Positions 47,172 to 57,268 of a stretch of DNA of 64,000 bases are shown here, one piece after another. The notes under the pieces are model-generated. The model worked only from the letters and a program-made list of their open reading frames with translations. It was not told the origin of the DNA and made no database searches. Source of the stretch: Candidatus Enterococcus moelleringii. GTDB taxonomy: Bacteria > Bacillota > Bacilli > Lactobacillales > Enterococcaceae. Location of the stretch: contig NZ_JAFREM010000004.1 of NCBI RefSeq assembly GCF_017377575.1, forward strand, positions 1 through 64,000, in the 5' to 3' direction. The position numbers were made by a program, and so were the translations under genes. The first letter of the stretch is position 1; every line of letters starts with the position of its first letter.

Positions 47172-48524
47172 ATGGGGTTACGAAGTCATCTGGCAATTGC
47201 TGCCGGCAAGACCTCCCAATGGGTATTAAAGACATTTTTTAAAGGTGGTTCCAGCTATCCCGGGCAATTGGCCTTGAAGCTTGATCCGCATATTTTAGAT
47301 ACGTTGGCAAAAGACTACAGTGTAGTTGTAGTCACTGGAACAAACGGTAAAACCCTGACTACTGCTTTAACGGTTAATATTTTAAAGCAGGAATTTGATC
47401 AAGTGTTGACCAATCCAACCGGTGCCAACATGGCTCAAGGGATTGTTTCCACCTTTTTACAGGCCAAAGGTAAAAAAGGCGTCAAGAAATTCGCGGTACT
47501 GGAAATTGATGAAGCCAGCTTAAGCAAGGTAACAGAATATATCAAACCAGAGCTATTCTTGTTCACCAATATTTTCCGAGATCAAATGGATCGCTACGGT
47601 GAAATCTATACGACTTACAAAATGATTGTAGAAGGTGCTGCGAAATCGCCGAATGCGCCAATCATTTGTAACGGCGACTCACCGATTTTCAATTCCTTGG
47701 ATACTGTGAATCCGCGGAAATATTACGGCTTTGACCACTTGCCGGACCAAGAGCAAGAGGCTCATTACAACACCGACGGCTTATTATGCCCAAGATGTCA
47801 GCACATTTTGCGTTATCAAATGATTACTTACGCCAACCTTGGCAAGTATTTTTGCCCCAACTGTGGTTTCCACCGCCCTGAGCTGGATTACAAACTAACA
47901 AAAATGCTGGACATGGACAATACGTCTTCAGCCTTTGTCATCGACGATCAAGAATACAAGATCGAAGTTGGCGGTATGTACAATGTCTATAACGCCTTGT
48001 CCGCAACTGCGGTAGCTGAGCATTTTAATGTTTCACCGAAAAAAATTCGCCAAGGCTTAGGCTACGATGAAAAAGTCTTTGGCCGTCAGGAAGAATTTTC
48101 AATTGGTGACAAAAAATGTACCTTAGTTTTAGTCAAAAATCCAGTGGGTCTAAATCAGGTTATCGACATGATCGGGTTAGCGCCTTATCCTTTTTCATTG
48201 GTCTCTTTACTGAATGCGAATTATGCAGACGGTATTGATGTCAGCTGGATTTGGGACGGCAATCATGAAGCCTTCGCCGAGATGGATATCCCAGCCGTAA
48301 TCGCTGGCGGAGATCGTCATACGGATATGGCTTTACGTCTGAAGGTTGCTGGCATTCCAGCGGAACGTTTGACCGAAAAAGAAAACTTAACCGATGTAAT
48401 CGACGCAATTAAGACAGTTCCAACTGAACATGTTTACATTCTGGCCACTTACACGGCCGTTTTACAGCTGCGTAAGGAACTTGCGCAAAAAGGCTACATT
48501 GATGGGGGAATGGATCGTGGCTAA
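47172..48524 (+). CDS. murT: Lipid II isoglutaminyl synthase subunit MurT
   Basis: A 450-residue Mur-ligase-like protein: ATP loop [15 protein letters not shown], central zinc ribbon [11 protein letters not shown] and [11 protein letters not shown]-terminal DUF1727-type region ([14 protein letters not shown]). With GatD it amidates D-Glu of the lipid II stem to D-isoglutamine, needed for cross-linking in enterococci. It overlaps gatD by 8 bp. Confidence 0.94.
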   Translation: MGLRSHLAIAAGKTSQWVLKTFFKGGSSYPGQLALKLDPHILDTLAKDYSVVVVTGTNGKTLTTALTVNILKQEFDQVLTNPTGANMAQGIVSTFLQAKGKKGVKKFAVLEIDEASLSKVTEYIKPELFLFTNIFRDQMDRYGEIYTTYKMIVEGAAKSPNAPIICNGDSPIFNSLDTVNPRKYYGFDHLPDQEQEAHYNTDGLLCPRCQHILRYQMITYANLGKYFCPNCGFHRPELDYKLTKMLDMDNTSSAFVIDDQEYKIEVGGMYNVYNALSATAVAEHFNVSPKKIRQGLGYDEKVFGRQEEFSIGDKKCTLVLVKNPVGLNQVIDMIGLAPYPFSLVSLLNANYADGIDVSWIWDGNHEAFAEMDIPAVIAGGDRHTDMALRLKVAGIPAERLTEKENLTDVIDAIKTVPTEHVYILATYTAVLQLRKELAQKGYIDGGMDRG

Positions 48525-49209
48525 TTATCAATTAACAATGGCACACTTATACGGAAACCTTTTGAATACTTACGGTGACAATGGAAATTTGCTGATGTTC
48601 CAATATTATGCTAAGCAAATGGGTATTGAATTAACGACTGAAATCGTCAGCATTCACCAAGACTTTGATTCGCAAAAATTCGACTTAGTCTTCATTGGCG
48701 GCGGTCAGGATTATGAACAAGTGATTGTCTCCAAAGATATCCAAGACAAAAAAGCCGACTTGACTGAATATATCGAAAACGATGGCGTCATTTTAGCGGT
48801 CTGCGGTGGTTACCAATTGTTGGGCCACTATTATATCGGGGCAAATGGTGAAAAGATCAACGGCATTGGCGCGTTGGATCACTACACCTTAAGCCAAGAC
48901 AATAACCGTTTCATCGGTGACGTTGTCATCCATAACGAAGAGTTCAACGAAACCTACTACGGCTTTGAAAATCACAACGGCCGTACCTTCTTAGGTAAAG
49001 ATGAGCGACCATTAGGCAAGGTCGTCCAAGGCAAAGGGAACAATGGCGAAGACGAAGGTGAAGGGGTCATTTATAAAAATGTCTATGGCACCTATTTCCA
49101 CGGACCGATTCTTTCCCGCAACAAAGCATTGGCCGTTAGACTGCTGCATACGGCATTGAAGAATAAATATGGCGAAGACATCGTACTTCCTGAATTACCT
49201 GCTGAATAA
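48517..49209 (+). CDS. gatD: Lipid II isoglutaminyl synthase glutaminase GatD
   Basis: A 230-residue class I-type glutamine amidotransferase: catalytic Cys in [14 protein letters not shown] and catalytic His in [10 protein letters not shown]. It supplies ammonia to MurT. I set the start at a GTG (then [13 protein letters not shown]) with GGGGGAA upstream, overlapping murT by 8 bp; an ATG 15 bases earlier is an alternative. Confidence 0.92.
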   Translation: MANYQLTMAHLYGNLLNTYGDNGNLLMFQYYAKQMGIELTTEIVSIHQDFDSQKFDLVFIGGGQDYEQVIVSKDIQDKKADLTEYIENDGVILAVCGGYQLLGHYYIGANGEKINGIGALDHYTLSQDNNRFIGDVVIHNEEFNETYYGFENHNGRTFLGKDERPLGKVVQGKGNNGEDEGEGVIYKNVYGTYFHGPILSRNKALAVRLLHTALKNKYGEDIVLPELPAE

Positions 49210-49212
49210 ATT

Positions 49213-49257
49213 AAAAATGCTTGATCCTCGTTTAATTGAGAATCAAGCATTTTTTTA
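49213..49257. terminator. Bidirectional terminator between gatD and manA
   Basis: Stem AAAAATGCTTGAT / ATCAAGCATTTTT with an inner CTC/GAG pairing, T-runs on both strands. Confidence 0.9.
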
Positions 49258-50202
49258 TTTTCCTGGCGTTGAAGCGATAATTTTCATTTCGCCTTCTAAT
49301 GCCCAAGTTTGAATAGCTGAAGGTAAAATGCAGCTGGAGCCTGGTTGCATTTCATAAGTTTGTCCGTCAACAATCAGGTTGCCGTAGCCTTCCACAACTG
49401 TCATCAAAGTATACGCGCCTTCTTTAGTTAGAGAAAGACGACCTGCTACTTCCCATTCGTACACGTTGAAGAAGTCGGTTTTCAAATAGCTGATAATGGA
49501 AGACTCGCCGTGTTTGGTTTCTTGTACTTCTAATTCTGGACTAATCGCTGGAACAGTCGTAACATCAACGGATTGCTGAACATGTAATTCCCGTTTGTTT
49601 CCTTGTTCGTCTTTGCGGTCATAGTCGTATACACGGTAAGTTGTATCCGAGCTTTGTTGAGTTTCTAAAATCAAAATCCCACGACCAATCGCATGGATGG
49701 TTCCACTAGGCACATAGAAAAAGTCGCCTTTTTTAACTGGAATGCGGCGTAACAAACGTTCCCATTGGCCGTTTTCAATCATTTCAGCCAACTCTTCCCG
49801 TGTTTGAGCATTGTGGCCATAGACAATTTCTGAACCTGGTTTGGCATCGATAATATACCAGCATTCCGTTTTGCCTAATTCACCTTCGTGCTTCAAGCCA
49901 TAGGCATCATCGGGATGAACCTGTACTGACAGGTCATCTTCCGCATCCAAAATTTTGGTTAGCAACGGGAAAACGTCCCCTTCGGCATTGCCGAATAGTT
50001 CTCGGTGCTCAGCCCAAAGCTTGTCTAACTGCCAACCTTTATAAGGTCCATTCTCAACAACGCTAACGCCGTGAGGGTGTCCGCTGATGGCCCAATCTTC
50101 TCCGATACTGTCGTTAGGCAAATCAAAACCAAAGACGGTGTGAAGCTGATTGCCGCCCCAAATCTTTTCTTGAAATACTGGTTTTAAAAATAATGGTTCC
50201 AC
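49255..50202 (-). CDS. manA: Mannose-6-phosphate isomerase, class I
   Basis: A 315-residue cupin-type isomerase interconverting mannose 6-phosphate and fructose 6-phosphate. Zinc ligands are in SVQVHPDDAYG, GKTECWYII and SGTIHAIGRG. The short Bacillota form is expected at this size. The start is a GTG (EPLFLKPVF) eight bases after AGAGGAG; an earlier ATG would run into the preceding gene and has no family match. Confidence 0.93.
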   Translation of the reverse strand: MEPLFLKPVFQEKIWGGNQLHTVFGFDLPNDSIGEDWAISGHPHGVSVVENGPYKGWQLDKLWAEHRELFGNAEGDVFPLLTKILDAEDDLSVQVHPDDAYGLKHEGELGKTECWYIIDAKPGSEIVYGHNAQTREELAEMIENGQWERLLRRIPVKKGDFFYVPSGTIHAIGRGILILETQQSSDTTYRVYDYDRKDEQGNKRELHVQQSVDVTTVPAISPELEVQETKHGESSIISYLKTDFFNVYEWEVAGRLSLTKEGAYTLMTVVEGYGNLIVDGQTYEMQPGSSCILPSAIQTWALEGEMKIIASTPGK

Positions 50203-50215
50203 GTCTATTACTCCT

Positions 50216-51244
50216 CTATTTTTGATATAGTACTGCATGTTCAGACAGATAGGCGGCTAAAATTTCATCCCGCTGACGCACGTATTCTGCGCGGTGATCC
50301 TGCGGGTGCACCCGATTCGACAAAAAGAGAAAAGCCGAGTGCTTCACGGGATCCAGCAGCATAAATGCGCCAGTGTAACCTGTATGAAAAAGTAACGGCT
50401 GCTGTTGGACCTCATACCTCAAATCCCAGCCAAGACTGCGTCCGCCATTGCCTGTCGGTGTCTGATCAGACAGTAAAAAAGCAATGGTGCTTTCCTGCAA
50501 GTAAATCTTACCGTTAACGCTGCCAAAATTCAAATACATTTCGGTAAATTTCTTCAAATCTTTCATGTTGGTGAATAAGCCGGCGTTCCCGGCATGTTCC
50601 GCCAGCACCCTAGCTTTCGGGTCGTGAGTAATTCCTCGCAGCACTTCCCCGTTAGACATTTTTTCAGTCGGTACAAACCGTTCATCAATTACCTCTGGCA
50701 AAAAACAGCTGTCGCTCATTTCTAACGGTTCAAGAATATGCTGGCGGAAGATAGTGACAACATCTTCTTGATACAATTCCTCCAGCATAAAACCTAGCAG
50801 GATCGTACCCGCATCAGTATACTTTACTTGCTTGCCTAAATTTTCTCCCGACTGCAAGGTGAGATAGGCTGCCCGCAGCTCTTGGGCATTCAACTGATCC
50901 CGCTGAGGAATATAGGTTTGAATGTCCGAAGTATGAGTCAGCAAATGGCGTAACGTAATGCGCTCATCTTGAAAGTCCGGCAGCAGCTCCTGCAAAGGCT
51001 GATCCCACTCAATCTTCTTTTCTTCCCACAGCTTCAGCAGCATTGTTGTTGTGCAGATCACCTTCGTTAAGGAAGCAACATCAAACAACGCATTCTCCTC
51101 CATCGGACGAATCACCGGTTCCACCTGTGCCAAACCTAAAGTGGTAGTTTGCTGCTGATCTCCTTCAATAAAGGAATACACAACGCCAGGAAACACACCC
51201 TGCTGAAGTTTTTCTTCAATTATTTTTGTTGTCTTTGGGTACAT
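50216..51244 (-). CDS. Serine hydrolase, beta-lactamase/PBP4* family
   Basis: A 342-residue class C beta-lactamase-like serine hydrolase: SxxK is SLTK in DVASLTKVICTT, the YxN counterpart is YTD in VKYTDAGTILLG, and the KTG counterpart is HTG in LLFHTGYTGAF. No signal peptide is seen, so it is probably a cytoplasmic esterase or peptidase rather than a resistance enzyme. It precedes manA with a 13-bp gap and may be co-transcribed with it. Confidence 0.87.
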   Translation of the reverse strand: MYPKTTKIIEEKLQQGVFPGVVYSFIEGDQQQTTTLGLAQVEPVIRPMEENALFDVASLTKVICTTTMLLKLWEEKKIEWDQPLQELLPDFQDERITLRHLLTHTSDIQTYIPQRDQLNAQELRAAYLTLQSGENLGKQVKYTDAGTILLGFMLEELYQEDVVTIFRQHILEPLEMSDSCFLPEVIDERFVPTEKMSNGEVLRGITHDPKARVLAEHAGNAGLFTNMKDLKKFTEMYLNFGSVNGKIYLQESTIAFLLSDQTPTGNGGRSLGWDLRYEVQQQPLLFHTGYTGAFMLLDPVKHSAFLFLSNRVHPQDHRAEYVRQRDEILAAYLSEHAVLYQK

Positions 51245-51259
51245 GCATCTTCTCCCGTC

Positions 51260-51282
51260 AAAAAAACCGCGTTTTCACGCGG
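51260..51282 (-). terminator. Terminator after the double-VOC gene
   Basis: Minus-strand stem CCGCGT / ACGCGG with loop GAAA, followed by seven T. Confidence 0.88.
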
Positions 51283-51289
51283 CAGTCTA

Positions 51290-52111
51290 CTATTTTAAAA
51301 CGAACCACCATTCGATGCCTACTGAATCGTAGATAGTGATTAAAGATTGTTTCTTATCAACAAAGAAGTCTTTGCCATTTTCATTTAAATGATCAATCAA
51401 TGCCAGTAAATCATCCTTGCTGACAATAAATTGCAAGAAATCCAAACCTAAGACTTCATCTGTTGGTTTATCAATGGTTCCACCGCTTGCTTGCGTCAAG
51501 CCAACATGGAAGTCGCCACGATTTAAGATGCGCAGTTTCCCGTTTTCTTCTTGGACCTTTAAGCCTAAGATATCAGACAAAAAAGCTTCTTGTTTTTCAA
51601 CATCGTTAACGTTCAAGTGAACGCGGCCAAAATAAGATTGGTGAATTTTTTTCTTTTCTGTTGCTTCAGCAGCTAAGGCATCCACATCCATACTGTTTGC
51701 TTCTTTGGTTGAACTTTTTTCATCTGGTGCATAAAAGACTTCAATTTCGTTGCCTTCAGGATCGACTAATAAAAGCCCTTTTTCTTTGTCGGTCTTTAAC
51801 GCATCTTCTACCGGATATTCATTCTCCTGTGCCCGAAACGCCACGTTAGCCAACTCTTCCTCATTTGGCACCGCCAAAGAGAATCGTTGCATTTTTTTAA
51901 TTTCGCCTTGATGATCTATCGCTCTGGGACTTTCTTCTAACCAAAGTAATTCGGTCATTGGTTCTTTGTAGCCTAAGATTGCTAATTCATTTTCTTCCCG
52001 CAATAAATGAAAACCGATGATATCCCGGTAAAAATGAATCATCAAATCACGATCTTTCACTCGAACCGCGATAGTTTTAAGTGCTAGATCACCCAAATTG
52101 AATTTCCCCAT
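51290..52111 (-). CDS. Double-VOC ring-cleavage dioxygenase-like protein (CatE-like)
   Basis: A 273-residue protein with two VOC domains: residues 10-120 (LKTIAVRVKDRDLMIHFYRD) and 160-270 (GRVHLNVNDVEKQEAFLSDI). The architecture is that of CatE/YfiE-type extradiol dioxygenase homologues common in Bacillota, though catechol use by an enterococcus is doubtful. The ATG was chosen because GGAGGGA lies ahead of it; an earlier ATG covers that site. Confidence 0.82.
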   Translation of the reverse strand: MGKFNLGDLALKTIAVRVKDRDLMIHFYRDIIGFHLLREENELAILGYKEPMTELLWLEESPRAIDHQGEIKKMQRFSLAVPNEEELANVAFRAQENEYPVEDALKTDKEKGLLLVDPEGNEIEVFYAPDEKSSTKEANSMDVDALAAEATEKKKIHQSYFGRVHLNVNDVEKQEAFLSDILGLKVQEENGKLRILNRGDFHVGLTQASGGTIDKPTDEVLGLDFLQFIVSKDDLLALIDHLNENGKDFFVDKKQSLITIYDSVGIEWWFVLK

Positions 52112-52179
52112 TTTATCTAATCCCTCCATATCATATTAATTCTACCTATAGCAAGGAAATACCGCAAGCGAAAGCCACT

Positions 52180-52215
52180 AAAAAAAGGGGATTACCGCAA
52201 AGTAATCACCCTTTT
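52180..52215 (-). terminator. Terminator after the ABC exporter genes
   Basis: Minus-strand stem AAGGGTGATTAC / GTAATCCCCTT with a T-run. Confidence 0.88.
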
Positions 52216-52222
52216 CAGCATC

Positions 52223-54082
52223 TTATGCTGCATTTTCTGAAAATTGACTATTATAAAGATCAGCATAGAAGCCGTTTTTCGCCATTAATTCATCGTGATT
52301 GCCGGTTTCCACAATGTCTCCGTGGTTCATTACAATGATATTGTCAGCGTCACGAATGGTAGATAAACGGTGTGCTACCACGAAGCTGGTACGGTTTTCC
52401 AACAGTCGATTCATCGCTTGTTGAATCAGCACTTCAGTCCGTGTATCGACACTGGAGGTCGCCTCATCGAGAATCAAAACATCCGGATTGGCTAGAAAGG
52501 CCCGCGCGATCGTAATCAATTGACGTTGTCCTTGGGAAATGTTGCTGGCATCTTCATTCAATACCGTATCATAACCATTAGGCAGCTTACGAACAAAATC
52601 ATCCACGTGGGCGGCTTTCGCTGCTCGCATAATTTGCTCTTCAGTGGCATCATCATTACCGTACTTAATATTGTCATAAATACTTCCGGTAAACAGCCAA
52701 GTATCCTGCAACACCATCGAGAAGTGAGACCGCAATTCATCTCGACTAATATCTCGAGTGTCAGCACCTTCGTACTTGATGGAGCCGCCACTAACATCAT
52801 AGAAACGTTCTAGTAAATTGATCATCGTCGTTTTACCAGCCCCAGTCGGACCGACGATGGCCACCATTTCACCCGGATTCACTTTCAAATTGAAATCCTT
52901 CATCAATAAGCTGTCTTCGCCGTAACCAAATTGAACGTGTTCGAATTCGACTTTGTAGGGACTGTTTTCTTCTACAGGAATACCAGAAGGTTCGTTGTCC
53001 ATTTCCGCTTCGTCCAACACTTCAAAAACCCGTTCAGCTGAAGCAACCGTTGATTGAATGGTGTTCATCAAGTTAGCAATTTGCGTGATTGGTTGTGAAA
53101 ACTGATTGGTATATTGCAAGAAGGCTTGCACATTCCCCAAAGTCATCGTCCCATTGGCCACTTTGATCCCGCCTAGAACCGCCACAAAGACATAGCCTAA
53201 GTTCTTAATGAAATTCATCAAAGGCATAATAATCGCTGAAATAAATTGTGCTTGCCAGCCGGCTTTGTATAAAACTTCATTTTCTTTTTCAAAATTCACT
53301 TGATCGGCTTTCTCATGATTGAAGGTTTTGACCACCGTATGTCCAGCATACGTTTCTTCCACCTGATTATTCAACAAGCCTAAGCTCTTTTGTTGGCTGG
53401 CAAAGAAGCGTTGGGATTTAGGTGCAACGATCATTACTACAATCAAACTTAATGGCACAGTGGCTAATGCTATTAACGTTAGCTGCCAGCTGATGGTCAG
53501 CATCATAACCAGTACTCCGACAAAGGTCACGGTACTAGTAATCAGCTGCGTCAAGTTTTGCTGCAGCGTACTGGCGATGTTGTCCATGTCGTTAATTGCC
53601 CGCGACATAATATCACCATTGCTGTGAGTATCATAATAAGAAATTGGCACTCGGTTCATTTTTTCTTCTAGATCTCTCCGCAGTTCAAAAACAGTCCGTT
53701 GTGAAACCCGGGTCATAATAAACTGTTGGAAGAAACTGAACAAAGCCGAAGCCAAGTACAACCCGATAACAACTAAAATAATCTCGCCAATTCGCTCAAA
53801 ATTAATCGGGAAGCTGGTAATTTGCTGGCCCATCTGCATTTGCTGATAGCCCTCAGTTACCCCTTTAAATATTTCAGTTGTTGCTTCCCCTAAAATCTTA
53901 GGGGTTTGAATTTGAAAGATAACCGAAGTGATTGCTAAGACAAATACCGCAATGATCGCTACCATTCTTTTAGACATGTAGGAAAACAACCGTTTAATGG
54001 TTTTCCAAAAGTTTTTAGGTTTCGGTCCCTTAGCGCCCATATTACGGCTGGATCCGCCGCCCATTCTTGGTCCTTGTGCCAT
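52223..54082 (-). CDS. ABC exporter subunit with canonical Walker B
   Basis: A 619-residue half-transporter: a Gly/Arg-rich N-terminal tail, six membrane segments, and an ATPase with Walker A VGPTGAGKTTMINLL, Walker B VLILDEATSSVD with the catalytic Glu, and switch His in VVAHRLST. Its signature motif is degenerate, ISQGQ instead of SGGQ. It shares an overlapping stop/start with the partner gene. This is the pattern of heterodimeric multidrug exporters such as enterococcal EfrAB or EfrCD; which pair it matches cannot be settled here. Confidence 0.88.
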   Translation of the reverse strand: MAQGPRMGGGSSRNMGAKGPKPKNFWKTIKRLFSYMSKRMVAIIAVFVLAITSVIFQIQTPKILGEATTEIFKGVTEGYQQMQMGQQITSFPINFERIGEIILVVIGLYLASALFSFFQQFIMTRVSQRTVFELRRDLEEKMNRVPISYYDTHSNGDIMSRAINDMDNIASTLQQNLTQLITSTVTFVGVLVMMLTISWQLTLIALATVPLSLIVVMIVAPKSQRFFASQQKSLGLLNNQVEETYAGHTVVKTFNHEKADQVNFEKENEVLYKAGWQAQFISAIIMPLMNFIKNLGYVFVAVLGGIKVANGTMTLGNVQAFLQYTNQFSQPITQIANLMNTIQSTVASAERVFEVLDEAEMDNEPSGIPVEENSPYKVEFEHVQFGYGEDSLLMKDFNLKVNPGEMVAIVGPTGAGKTTMINLLERFYDVSGGSIKYEGADTRDISRDELRSHFSMVLQDTWLFTGSIYDNIKYGNDDATEEQIMRAAKAAHVDDFVRKLPNGYDTVLNEDASNISQGQRQLITIARAFLANPDVLILDEATSSVDTRTEVLIQQAMNRLLENRTSFVVAHRLSTIRDADNIIVMNHGDIVETGNHDELMAKNGFYADLYNSQFSENAA

Positions 54083-55806
54083 TACATGTCCTCCTCTCGC
54101 AATTGTGATTGAACAATCTCTTTATAAGTTTCGTTAGATTTCATTAATTCATCATGGGTTCCTTTACCCACAAGTTTTCCTTCGTCGATGACTAGAATAA
54201 TATCGGCATCCATAACAGTACTTACTCGTTGAGCCACGATGACAACGACACTTTCGGTGATTTCCTTCAGCAAAGCTGCTCGCAATTTAGCGTCTGTTTT
54301 GAAATCCAAAGCTGAGAAAGAATCATCAAACACATAAATATCTGCGACTTTCACTAAAGCCCGAGCAATCGCTAAACGCTGACGCTGTCCACCTGAGAAG
54401 TTGCCGCCGCCTTGTTCAACGCGACTATCCAAGCCTTTTTCCATTTCACTGACGAAATCTTTGGCTTGCGCAATTTCCAACGCTTTCCAAATGGTTTCAT
54501 CACTGGCATCCGGCGAACCGTACTGCATATTTTCACGAATCGTTCCAGAAAACAGAACTGCTTTTTGGGGAACAAAGCCGATCATTTCCCGCAAATCAAC
54601 TTGATTGATCTCACGAGTCGATACACCGTTGATGCGAATCTCGCCTGATTCAATATCCAGCAGACGGGGAATCAGATTGATCAAGGTCGTTTTACCAGAA
54701 CCCGTTCCACCAATAATCGCTACGGTTTGTCCAGCAGTTGCCGAAAAATCAATATCCTCTAAGGCCAGATGTTCAGCATCTTCGTAACGGAAGTTTACAT
54801 GGTCGAAGGTTAACGAAGCATTATGCCCATTGACTTCGATTTTTTTAGGTTCAGCTGGATCTAAGATGGTATGCTCTGTTTCCAAGACTTCATTGATCCG
54901 GTCAGCTGATGCTTGAGCTCGCGGAACCGTAATAAAGATCATCGACAGCATCATGAAGCTCATCAGAATTTGCATCGCATAAGTCATAAAGGCAATCAAA
55001 TTCCCAACTTCCAAACTCATATCGGCAATATAGTGACCCCCGAACCAAGTAATGGCAATATTGGTACCACTCATAATCAACGTCATCAGCGGCATCATTA
55101 AAGCGACAATCGTATTTACCTTGATGGCTGTGTTGGTATAATCCTTGTTGGCATCATTAAAGCGATTTTCTTCGTATTTCGTTTTATCAAAGGCCCGAAT
55201 GACCCGAACCCCGGTTAATCCTTCACGGAAAACCAAGTTCAAACGGTCGGTTTTCTTTTGCATGCTTTTAAACAATGGTACGGCGAACATCATAATACCG
55301 CCAACAACAACCAGCATAATCGGAATAACCACAAAGAATATTTTAGTTAGCTCCGCGTCCTTTTGATAAGCCAAAATACTGGCACCAACTAACATAATCG
55401 GTGCATTGATCATCAAACGGAAAAACATCTGCGTAACCAATTGAACTTGAGTTACGTCATTGGTTGTCCGAGTGATTAGTGACGCTGTCCCGAATTTATC
55501 AAACTCATGATTTGAAAAGCTTCCAACTTTTTTGTAAACATCACTCCGCAGGCTTCGCCCTAAGCGTTGTGATTCTCTCGTAGCAAAGTAAGTGTTCCCC
55601 ACCGCTGCGATAATACTCAAAACTGAAATCCCAATCATGACGAATCCCGTTCGCCAAATGTAGTCAATATCCCCCTTCGCTACCCCGTTATCAATAATAT
55701 TCGAGGTTAAGGTTGGCAGATACAAATCGGCGATAACTTGGAAAAACATAAATAGGATCGCCAGAAAACCTGCCCAAAGCGGTATTCGTTTTAGTAGTTT
55801 AAGCAT
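54082..55806 (-). CDS. ABC exporter subunit with degenerate ATPase site
   Basis: A 574-residue half-transporter with six membrane segments and an ATPase that has Walker A GGTGSGKTTLINLI and a canonical signature NFSGGQRQR. Its Walker B carries Asp in place of the catalytic Glu (IYVFDDSFSALD) and Gln in place of the switch His (VVIVAQRVST). With the partner subunit this gives one active and one degenerate site. It follows the tetR gene without a gap, so the exporter is under that regulator. Confidence 0.9.
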   Translation of the reverse strand: MLKLLKRIPLWAGFLAILFMFFQVIADLYLPTLTSNIIDNGVAKGDIDYIWRTGFVMIGISVLSIIAAVGNTYFATRESQRLGRSLRSDVYKKVGSFSNHEFDKFGTASLITRTTNDVTQVQLVTQMFFRLMINAPIMLVGASILAYQKDAELTKIFFVVIPIMLVVVGGIMMFAVPLFKSMQKKTDRLNLVFREGLTGVRVIRAFDKTKYEENRFNDANKDYTNTAIKVNTIVALMMPLMTLIMSGTNIAITWFGGHYIADMSLEVGNLIAFMTYAMQILMSFMMLSMIFITVPRAQASADRINEVLETEHTILDPAEPKKIEVNGHNASLTFDHVNFRYEDAEHLALEDIDFSATAGQTVAIIGGTGSGKTTLINLIPRLLDIESGEIRINGVSTREINQVDLREMIGFVPQKAVLFSGTIRENMQYGSPDASDETIWKALEIAQAKDFVSEMEKGLDSRVEQGGGNFSGGQRQRLAIARALVKVADIYVFDDSFSALDFKTDAKLRAALLKEITESVVVIVAQRVSTVMDADIILVIDEGKLVGKGTHDELMKSNETYKEIVQSQLREEDM

Positions 55807-56463
55807 TTAGTTCCCTTCCTTCTTATAAGTTCCATTTTTCAGCCAGCCTAACGCTGTCTTAAAGTCCTCCACAATCTTCTCAATCGGATAGTCTGGATCA
55901 CGAGATCGTTCATGATATCCCTTGCCGATGGAAGAAAAAACCGTTGTCATAATTAAATGGAGAAACATGTGTAATTCTGCCTCAGATTGAATCGTCAAAT
56001 GCGTCCGATTAATGTGTTCTGCCAGCTCCCCTATGAAGCCCTGCCTTGGATGCTTAGCGTGATTCACATGCGCTGGCCCATCTGTTACTTTACGACCAGC
56101 CCGATAATCCATATTCAAGAAAAGATTGCGATAGAAATCAGCATCCTCTCCGGTAAAAATGTCCCGCAGCAAAAAAGTAAAATACTGATCAAAGCCTTCA
56201 AAAATATCGCCCTCTGCTGCATCAATTGCTTCAATTAATTCATTCGTACGATCCTTCCGCAGGGTTTCATAATAATGGAAATAAAGATCTTCTTTATCCG
56301 CAAAATATTGATAAAAGCTCCCTCTAGGAATATCCGCCAACTTCACAATGTCGGCAATCGAAGCCTCCTGCAGGGAATGACGGGAAAATTCAATCTTCGC
56401 CGCCTTCATTAAACGCTGCTGTTTTTCAGCCGGTAATCGGAAAAAAGTATCTGTAGGCATCAT
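55807..56463 (-). CDS. TetR-family regulator of the ABC exporter
   Basis: A 218-residue TetR repressor: N-terminal HTH (SLQEASIADIVKLADIPRGSFYQYF) and a larger ligand domain. It heads the operon tetR-exporter-exporter. A near-perfect 32-bp palindrome over its own promoter is the likely operator, so the unit is autoregulated. Two adjacent ATG codons follow AGGAGG; the second has the better spacing. Confidence 0.9.
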   Translation of the reverse strand: MMPTDTFFRLPAEKQQRLMKAAKIEFSRHSLQEASIADIVKLADIPRGSFYQYFADKEDLYFHYYETLRKDRTNELIEAIDAAEGDIFEGFDQYFTFLLRDIFTGEDADFYRNLFLNMDYRAGRKVTDGPAHVNHAKHPRQGFIGELAEHINRTHLTIQSEAELHMFLHLIMTTVFSSIGKGYHERSRDPDYPIEKIVEDFKTALGWLKNGTYKKEGN

Positions 56464-56484
56464 TTGTCCTCCTCACTAAATCGA

Positions 56485-56516
56485 AATGACACTCTGTCAT
56501 ATGACACAGTGTCATT
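56485..56516. promoter_or_regulatory. TetR operator palindrome
   Basis: A 32-bp palindrome with one mismatched pair; each arm contains TGACACTSTGTCA-type subrepeats, centred on CATATG. It overlaps the -10 (TATAAT, 56514-56519) of the tetR-exporter promoter. Confidence 0.9.
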
Positions 56517-56541
56517 ATATCATCCTGTGAAAAAGATGCAA
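56514..56541 (-). promoter_or_regulatory. Promoter of the tetR-exporter operon
   Basis: Minus-strand TTGCAT, a 16-bp spacer and TATAAT preceded by TGA. The operator begins within the -10. Confidence 0.65.
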
Positions 56542-56681
56542 GAAAAACGATTCAACGTCTCACAGGTTTCAATCATTATGCGGAGTAATTACTTCTCATC
56601 AGCCAGCAGATAAAAAAGCGGATTATTTGACTAAATTTTATTTTAACGAGAAACTACTAGCAAGAATAAGGAGTGATCGCT

Positions 56682-57071
56682 ATGATTCAAGCTTATAAGG
56701 AATACTGGAAAAATATCACTGTGATGGACGCACGGGCAAAACGGGGACAATACTGGTGGCCGCAGGTCGTTAACTACTTTGTGCTGTTTTTGTACAGCTG
56801 GTTAACCAATCTGCCAAGATACTACGATTTTGCAACTGAATCGATCAAAGAGATGAATATTCGAGTCATCGTCTTTTTAGTTCTATCGTTTCTAATTTGG
56901 CTAGCAAACTTTACTGTACGTGCCAGAAGATTGCACGATACAAATAAAAGCAACTGGTGGATACTATTATATATCATCCCGATCATAGGGCCAATTATCA
57001 TGTTTGTATTGCTGATTCTGCCAAGCTCGGCATTTTCTCGCTGGACCCATAATCAATCGGAACTTTATTAA
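56682..57071 (+). CDS. DUF805 membrane protein
   Basis: A 129-residue protein with three or four membrane segments and the DUF805 block RARRLHDTNKSNWWILLYII. Shine-Dalgarno AAGGAG is eight bases before the chosen ATG; an upstream GTG overlaps it. Function unknown. It is a single gene followed by its own terminator. Confidence 0.85.
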   Translation: MIQAYKEYWKNITVMDARAKRGQYWWPQVVNYFVLFLYSWLTNLPRYYDFATESIKEMNIRVIVFLVLSFLIWLANFTVRARRLHDTNKSNWWILLYIIPIIGPIIMFVLLILPSSAFSRWTHNQSELY

Positions 57072-57087
57072 TGACAGCTGTCTACTT

Positions 57088-57117
57088 GAACCAGGAAAAC
57101 GTTTCTGGTTCTTTTTT
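57088..57117 (+). terminator. Terminator after the DUF805 gene
   Basis: Stem GAACCAG / CTGGTTC with a 10-nt loop, followed by six T. Confidence 0.85.
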
Positions 57118-57202
57118 GTGCAGTCTTTTCGGCTTAATTTGTCTAAATTGTGAATCTTTCATTAAAGATACTTATTCTCTTTAAATAAGTATTGCATAGT
57201 AC

Positions 57203-57231
57203 TTGCCTTCACAAACGTTCTATATTATTAT
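57203..57231 (+). promoter_or_regulatory. Promoter of the rhodanese-like gene
   Basis: TTGCCT, a 17-bp spacer and TATTAT, about 30 bp before the start. Confidence 0.55.
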
Positions 57232-57268
57232 CGGGACTCAGATTAAAGAAAACGAGGTGGATAAAATC

